Assembly: GCA_039545295.1 (NCBI GenBank)
Contig: BCIK01000012.1
Location: 558,001 to 622,000 of the forward strand
DNA: 64,000 nucleotides
DNA from: Udeniomyces pyricola
Taxonomy: Eukaryota; Basidiomycota; Tremellomycetes; Cystofilobasidiales; Mrakiaceae
Reading direction: 5' to 3'
The notes below the pieces were generated by a model. It worked only from the letters and a program-made list of their open reading frames with translations, searched no databases and was not told the DNA's origin. The translations under genes and the position numbers were made by a program. Positions 57,139-64,000 of this stretch are shown here, piece by piece (position 1 is the stretch's first letter; every line of letters starts with the position of its first letter).

Positions 57139-57748
57139 AGCAGAGGAGTCTGTTTAAATAAAATAAAAATACAAAAGGGGAGAAAGAGGGAAAGGGAAGG
57201 ATGGGAGACGCCGGGGGGAAAGGAGACCATGGGGAGGGGAGGGGAGGGGGAGGAGAGGCTTTGGTTTGAATGAGATTATCGCTTTTCGTTTTTTTTTTCG
57301 TTTTTTTTTGCTGTTGAGGGTTTTCTGTGGAGGATCGATCAGAGAGAGCAAGGAACGGAGACATGCATTGATACGGGGAAAGAAGAAGAAGAAGAAGGAT
57401 GAAAGAGAAAAGCGAAACAGAGCAAGGCAAAGAAGAAGAAAAAAATGATGAGGAGAATAGGATAGAATAAGGGGGGGGGGGGAGAAACAAAGGAGAGGCA
57501 GAGAGAAGGGCAAAGCAAAGTTGGAAAGCAATAAACCCTGATATGGGGATATAAAGGAAAGGGAGGGGGGTGAGGGGTGAGGGTAGGAGGAGGGACGCTG
57601 AGAAAACCCAAGGGAGGGAAGAAGAAGCAAATCGGACCAAGAGAAGAAAAAAACACAAAGTAAAAAAAAAAAAAGAGAACAAGCGCCGGCCCTTTGTAAC
57701 GTCTTGAATTTTGATCGAATTTGATTTTTTTTTTTGTGTGTGACTCGA
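57139..57748. other. Convergent intergenic region, NPR2 / RPA190
   Basis: It holds both 3' UTRs. AAATAAAATAAAAAT at 57155-57170, just past the NPR2 stop, is a good poly(A) signal for the plus strand. The rest is strongly purine-rich on the plus strand (GGGGAGGGGAGGGGAGG near 57233, AAGAAGAAGAAG near 57381, G11 near 57471) and therefore pyrimidine-rich on the RPA190 coding strand. No further gene is evident. Confidence 0.5.
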
Positions 57749-60700
57749 TTACTCTGGTCGAGCGTCGTAATCGACGGGAGAGAAGATCTCGAATGCTCCG
57801 GTTCCGGTTTGAGAAGGTTGACCCACTACCGGAACGCAAAAAAAAAACGAAGGAAAAAAAACGAAGTGGAAAAGGAGTGTAAAAATAGTGAGGTTAGTTC
57901 TGGGATTTTCAAAGCTTTGCCGATTCCATTCGTCTGTCCGTCACCGAAGAAGGAGGCTTGAAACGTGCAGAGAGCGAGAGAGATAGATGGAGAGAGAGAG
58001 AGAACAGAGTAGGGAGTTTTTTTTTCTTGATACGCACTGACGACGGAAGAACTCGGGTTAGAGAGATCATCAAAGTCTCCGAAGAGCGTGGCTTCCGACA
58101 GGAACGCCGCGGTCGTCTCGAACGACGCCTTGAGCAAAGGCGAGGAGCGAGAGGAGATACCGGTTCGGTTGAAGGGCTTGTAGTTACCCTCGTGCGTCTG
58201 ATCGAGGTCCAAGGGGGTAGGTGCAGAATGGGCAGAAGTTGAACGAAGAGAAGGAGAGTCAGTTTTTTTCGAGGTTTTATGATACCCCCCAAAAAATGAA
58301 GAGCAACCAAGGTGGAATGGGAAGCCTCAAGAAATAAACGTACCATGTAATCCGCAATGAGCGACAAATGCCTAAAGTTGATCTCGATACCGTAAACACC
58401 AAAGACGCCCGAAACCTCGTTGATGATGCTCGCTCGGGCGGCTTCGACACCGTAAGTGTGAAGGATGGCGGAGATGTCGTTGGATTGGATGTGGCTCATG
58501 TCGACGAACTCGTCGGCGTGTTCCCACATGGCCTTGAAGTTGGAACCTTCCGTCAACAGAGTTCGCTGAGAAAAGGTAGGAAAAAGGCAGGAAAGAGCGT
58601 CGATAAGGACAGAAACGAGAAAGAAGGTTCGTTTCGAGGAGATGTCAGCCAATGAGCGTAAAGATCAACAGAATTTTGAATCGTCCAAGTTTGGCATAAA
58701 TGTTTTTTTTTTCCTCTTCTTGTTTTTCTTCTTCTTCAAACGCTTACCTTGCCGAGGGTCTCCTTGGCGTTCTTGGGCCAGGCCTCATCGTCTCCAGCAA
58801 GCGTCTTGAGTCGGATAGCTCGCGAGATGAGCGGGATCTGGTGGACGACCGATTTCTGGCAACACCTCTCCATAACGTCGACGACGAGCAGCTTTTGCGA
58901 ATCTCCGGGGAACTGAGCAAGATCAACAGAGCGAAGGGTGGGATTAAGAAGGGTAAGAAAAGGACGGAGGAGGAGAATCGAGGTCAGCTGAGCTGGCCAG
59001 AAAATAGATGGTATTTTCCATCTTCCGAGAAGGGGAAAGGGGGGGGGGGGAGGAAAGAGAGAAAGAGGCAAACAAGACCGAGACCCCAGCAAGACGTACC
59101 TCAAGATCAAACTCGCACGAGGTGCCATTCTTGACATCAAAGCTGAACCTCGAAACGTACCGCGAGGCCGTGATGAAAGACGTCTCAATCTCCTCGTTGC
59201 GGGCGGCCATAGCAGCCTGCTCGGCGGCCATCGCAGCAACGTCATCAACGTCTTCGTCCTCGGGGAAATCGCCTTCAATGTCGTCGAGGTCGCCATCGCT
59301 GCCAGCTTCGGACTCGTTGTCGTACGTAGCAACTTCCTTCTGCTTAGCGGCACGCTTCTCGTCTCCTGCATCACCATCTCCAGCATCCGATTCGGCATCC
59401 TCGCCCGCCTGATCGCCAGCATCCTCAATGTCTTCCGCCAAGTGCTCGTTAACGGTTCCGCGAGCAATCTTAACAGCCTTGCCCTTTCCGACGCCTTCGA
59501 GGTCGTTCTTCATCATCTTACCCACCTCCTTGAGCTCTCGAAGGACTTCGTTTCGGACGTGAAGCGCAAACGACCCAGGGAGCGATTCGAGGATCTGTTG
59601 AGGCGTCAAGTTGTGCTCCTCCAAGTACTCCTCCTTCGGGTAGAAGTCCAGGAGGACCGTGTACGATCGGGACCGGGTCTGACCGTTGGCGACCGTCTTG
59701 GACGAGAGGTTCTCGGTAACGGTGACTTTTTCGACGAGTTCCGAGAGGCAGACTTTCTTGGCGTCCTTCATGAACATGGCGAGATCGGTCTCGGAGACGT
59801 GGTCCCAGATGGGAAGCTTCATCGAAGGCGTCTTGGGCTTGGAGGAGGCAGTCATGACGAGCTCTCGCAGACGAGGGATACCGAGGGTAACATTAGCGGC
59901 TCCGTGACCTAGTAAAAAAAATTGAAGTGAAAGGAAAAAAAGGAAAAGGACAAGCAAGAACGAAAAGGACAGAGTAAACATCAGCGATGATCTTCTTGAG
60001 CAGGACTTGTTGGAAGAGAAGACCACCTACCAGCCAAATGGAACGTGTTGAGCGTCATCTGAGTCGAGGGCTCTCCGACACCCTGGGCGGCAAGGAGACC
60101 GACCGCTTCTCCCGGATCGATGAGGGCCTTGAGGTACCGGAGCTGCATGAGCTTCTTGAAGTTCTTCTCTCCCATTGACCAAGGCGAAGGTCGAGCCTCG
60201 TCTCCTTGAGCCGCCTTGCCCTTCTTCTTGGACGAGACCAGGAGGCCATCCTTGTTGGCATCGATGTAGGCCTCGATCGATTCGGCGTACTTTTCACCGG
60301 TCGAACCAAAGAATTGCGAGGGAGAGTATTGCGAGAGCGAGGGCGCGTACTTCTTAGGCTTCTTGAGTGCTTTCTTCATCCAACTCGAGGCAGCGTCCAT
60401 ATCGATTCGGCCTTGGAGCTCGTCGGGGGAGTGACGGGCAATGAGCGACTGGGAGTTGGTGATGTTGAAGGCAAATTGCTTGGGATCGAGATGAGCTTGC
60501 TTGGTTACGTCGAGCGAGTCCTCACCGTAGTGGAACTGGATGACGGACGAGTCCGAGTCTCGAACCGTGTGGTCGTAGTGAACTCGAATACCCTCGAGAT
60601 GCTTGATGAGACATCGCTGAAGGTAACCAGAACGCGAGGTCTTGACGGCCGTGTCGATGAGACCCTCTCGACCGGACATGCAATGGAAGTAGTACTCCTG

Positions 60701-63700
60701 CGGTCGGATACCCGTCAAGAATCGGTTGGCGACGTAACCACCGGCTCGGGCGGCTGTCTCGAACGGCTTAAACGACGGCAGCGTCTTGCCAGAGACCATC
60801 GTCGGGACTCGACGACCCTCGAGCGATTGTTGACCGAGGACGGACGAGATCATGGTAGCGTTGGTGGCGGATCCCTTGGCTCCCGAGATGGTCATCATTT
60901 GCATGTTGTTATCGGGGAAGGGCTTGACGAGCTTATGGGGAACCATCGTCGAGTTGACCTTGGAGGTCGTTCCTCCGAACCGAGCTTGCATGACGTTGTC
61001 GAGACCAGCCATGAGTCGGTCATCTCGAAGAATCTCCTCGAGTCGAATCTGAAGGTTGAGGTTGACTTCGGGATCGTCCGGATCGGCGTCCTCGCCCAAA
61101 CCGACGTAAGTAATGGCTGTCTTTTTGCCCTCGGCGTCAATGTTGCGAAGCATCTCGGTTCGCTCAATCTCACCCGCAGGCGTGAGCACGAGGTCGTCCA
61201 TTCGGCAGGTGAAAGCGCGAGACTGGAGGTACTTGGTAAAGAGTCGCGAGAGGATCGAGAGCAACTTGCCCGCCGTCGCAGGACCATAGACTTCCATCGT
61301 CGAGTGAACGAGTCCGTAAGAGACGGCACCAAACTGGGTCTTGTCGAGGATTCCGATGAGGAGCTCGCCATCGACGAAAAGGACCTGGTTCTCTTGCGAG
61401 TGGGGACCCCAAAGCTCGTTCTTGACCTTGTTCTTGGAGGTGAGGTTAAGACCTTGAGCGTTTTCGGGCTTGATGTTAAGGAGAACGGTCGAAATCTAGC
61501 GTGGTTGTTCCAGGAAACATCGTCAGTTCTGTGCTGGATCTATATTTTGATTCAAGTGCAAAGCGCGACAGAACATGGGGGGAGTGCAAGACGCAAACGT
61601 ACAAGCTGCTTTCCGGTCCAAAGCGGCTTGGGCTTCCAGATCGTGGGTGGCATCGTGACGATTCGGCCGTTGGAGACGTAGTCGTTCTCGGTTCGAAGGG
61701 CTCCATAGAGGAGTTGGAAGTACTCCTCGCGCGTGAAGAAGGTCTGCTGGTTGCACATCCAAGCGCCGGCGACGACGTGATCCTGAATGAGACCTCGAAG
61801 GGGCTGACCCGAGGTCGGGACAAGGTACTGAGAATCCGTGTTGGCAATGTACATGGCCTCGGCGCGGGCGGTTTCGGATTCTAAAAAGATCGAGAAGAGG
61901 ACAAGAACAAGAAAGAGGGTGGCGGTGGAGTTAGGCTCCAATTCTAGGAGAGGTCGAGGTAAGGGCGTGAAAAGAAAGGAAAGAAAAACTCTGGAAACTC
62001 ACGAGCAAAATGGATGTTCATCTCGTCTCCGTCAAAATCGGCATTGTAAGAGTTGCTGAAAGAGAACATAGTCGCATATTACAGTCAGCCAAATGCTATC
62101 CAGCCCATCAAATCCAACGCGGGGAAGAGATCTAAGTGAAAGAAAAGAAGACATTCTCACCAGTTGGCATAGTGCATTCGGATCGTCTTTTCTCCCGTGA
62201 GAACCTTGGCTCGGTGTCCCATCATACTCGGCTTGTGCAGCGTCGGCTGTCGGTTAAGGAGCAAGATGTCGCCATCCTTGAGGTGTCGGTAGACCTTCTT
62301 GTTGACGGCCATCGTGCGGGTCGAGAGACCCTTGTTGTAGATAGAAGAGCCTTCTTGGGGCGTAAGGAGCTGGTTGGCGATGGCGGTTCGCTGCTCGGTC
62401 GTGAGCTTGTCCTGTAAGTAGAAATGGTAGAAGTAGAAGGTGATTCAAGACAAAAGAGGTTGAGGTTGTTCAGCAAGATACAAACATGCATTACACGCAA
62501 TATGTTGGGAAGAGGAGGGTAAGTGAACGAGATAGGAGGGTGGTACGAACCAACGAAAGCTGGGATCCATCCTCGTTGACGACAATCGAGGCTCCAGGGT
62601 AGATCTTCGGACCGTTGATGACGGCCTGGCGCATAGCCTGGACGTTGTGGCTCGTGACGGGCTCAGGGAAAGTAAGCTTGCGCGCAAAGACGGGCGGAAC
62701 TCCGATCTCGTTGGTTTCGAGGTTGACGTCTGGCGAAATAACGGATCGAGCGGCAAAGTTGACTCGCTTACCCTGTAAGAGAGGAAAGATGAGGAGAGGC
62801 GTAAAGACAGAATGCCTTGGATTAGTCGCCATTGTACAGCTATGGTGCAAGAAGGTAATAAAACAGTCACCAAGAAAATAAGTTGGACGGACCATCATGT
62901 GCTTCCTGAAAAGACCATCCTTCTTCTCCAGGGTCTGCTTGACACCCGAAGGTGGAAGCTTGCCACCTCGCATGATGGTTGGGTTCTTGTTGCTGTCCAT
63001 GAAGGAGTTGACGTCAACCTGGAGCTGAATGAGGCCCTCGAGAAGCATCGTGAATACGCGGGTGCGCTCATGGGCCTCCATGACTTGGCCGATGACCTCT
63101 TCGGCCGTCGGCTTCTTGGTCCCGTTGACGAGCTGAGCGTTGAGATCCTTGATGCGATACGAGGTTTGGAGGATCTTGGAGAGGAGCTCGTTTTGGGGGT
63201 TCTCGAAGACGATGTCGCCCATTCGCGCGGCAGGTCGGAATCGCGTCGGCGGGACGGGAACGAGAGACATGAAGAAGATGTCGGCCGACGCAATCGGAGA
63301 TGGACTCGAGCGAGAGGAGGTCGTTTTGGCAAAAGGACCGTGGCCGCCGTAGAGAAGAGAGGTCACCTTGACCTCGTTTTTGAAGAGAAGTCGGAGATGG
63401 GATCGTGCCTCCTCGCATGGCATAACACGCTCCTTGCGCTTCCTCGCGCTCTTGGTCTTGGCAGCCTCGAGTTCCTCATCCTCGTCCTCATCCTCGTTGT
63501 TTCCGCCTGATTTGCCAGCACCGCTCGCGCCCATAGCGACGTCGCCGTCCCCATCGAGCGAATCGCCTTCTCCCTCAGAATCGTCGCTCCCTGAGCCGTC
63601 GGCGTCCCGCTCATTGGAGTTGCCAAGAACGCCAGCCTCGCCCGCCTTGTTTTCGATCCGGAGAACGTTGGGCTTAGTTCGGCCCGAGAGTCGGTGAGCG

Positions 63701-64000
63701 GCAAGCTGCTTGGCAGGAAGCTCGTACTCGATGATCTTGGTGTGACCCTCTTTGCGGTAGGTGTGAGCGAACCTGTGAAGGGAAAGTGCGTAATACGTTC
63801 GTGAGGTGGTCAGCTCGTGGATTGACTACGCTGTATGAACATGATAACATCAAGTGTCAAAGATATAGGAATGAGAAGCAACGCAGACTTACGCCTTGCA
63901 CTTTTGGCATTTCTTGTAACCCTTTTTCGTAAACTCGGCAATCGTCCTCTTCCTCTCGTCGTAAACGAGTCCATCCTTGTACCCATCACGACCCATGCCA
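57749..64000 (-). CDS. RPA190: RNA polymerase I largest subunit RPA190 (5' end outside window)
   Basis: RPA190 (A190, POLR1A) forms half of the active cleft of the polymerase that makes the large rRNA precursor. The window holds the gene from its zinc-binding clamp (CQKCKA near 63900) to the stop at 57749; the N-terminus lies beyond 64000. In order: an acidic insertion (about 63480-63640), [77 protein letters not shown], and [16 protein letters not shown] with the catalytic Mg-binding aspartates. Then come [50 protein letters not shown] (trigger loop), [10 protein letters not shown] and jaw sequences. A very acidic stretch at about 59195-59450 matches the position of the Pol I DNA-mimicking expander loop. 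The end reads [18 protein letters not shown]. The [12 protein letters not shown] and [14 protein letters not shown] motifs are shared by Pol I-III; the acidic loop and C-terminus fix it as Pol I. About ten introns are present. Confidence 0.95.

Noticed and set aside
60206..61681. 491-codon open frame on the plus strand
   Set aside because: It is fully antisense to highly conserved RPA190 exons and shows no family similarity; such shadows are common opposite GC-rich codons.

Overview
The window is nuclear DNA of a filamentous or yeast-like fungus, most likely a basidiomycete. The support is direct: protein-coding genes densely packed on both strands, many short introns (about 50-120 nt) with GT..AG ends and CTRAY branch sites, and fungal-specific families such as ATG15, RAX1, OAC1, COX23 and the SEA-complex subunits. 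There are no operons, ribosome binding sites, insertion sequences or CRISPR arrays. I cannot fix the subphylum from sequence alone. Long C/G homopolymers (up to 26 nt) are common in introns and gene flanks, and all six N positions lie in or next to such runs.

Layout, left to right: TAF2-like TFIID subunit with three bromodomains (223-9789, +); COX23 (10251-11532, -); a 1,028-residue disordered protein of unknown function (12028-15708, +); a JMJD5/FIH-type JmjC protein (15873-17330, -); a nuclear-type protein with a SAS4-like segment (17598-21341, +); SOF1/DCAF13, a small-subunit processome WD40 protein (22445-25489, -); RNR2, the ribonucleotide reductase small subunit (26363-28950, -); a 1.7 kb repeat-rich intergenic region carrying two MCB (ACGCGT) boxes upstream of RNR2; a HAD-family hydrolase (30684-32599, -); a WDR59/SEA3-type protein (33013-40590, +); a RAX1-like RGS membrane protein (41245-43364, +); an OAC1-like mitochondrial carrier (44107-47536, +); ATG15 autophagic lipase (48091-50492, -); a dienelactone hydrolase (51097-52972, +); NPR2 (53408-57138, +); and the largest subunit of RNA polymerase I (57749 to beyond 64000, -, 5' end missing).

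The genes are mostly unrelated housekeeping functions. Some themes recur: transcription and ribosome production (TAF2, RPA190, SOF1, the JmjC and SAS4-like proteins) and nutrient/TORC1 control plus autophagy (WDR59/SEA3, NPR2, ATG15). The two SEA-complex subunits belong to the two opposing subcomplexes, SEACAT/GATOR2 and SEACIT/GATOR1.

The most unusual items are the TAF2 protein, which joins the aminopeptidase-like TAF2 body to three bromodomains through a proline-rich linker containing a tyrosine-phased YIPPPP repeat, and several odd exon structures: a 13-nt microexon in COX23, a 20-nt microexon at the JmjC active site, a coding exon consisting only of ATG in SOF1, a 14-nt first coding exon in NPR2, and a probable GC-AG intron in the unknown 12 kb gene. 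Exon coordinates were derived by hand from splice signals, reading frame and family similarity, not from transcripts.
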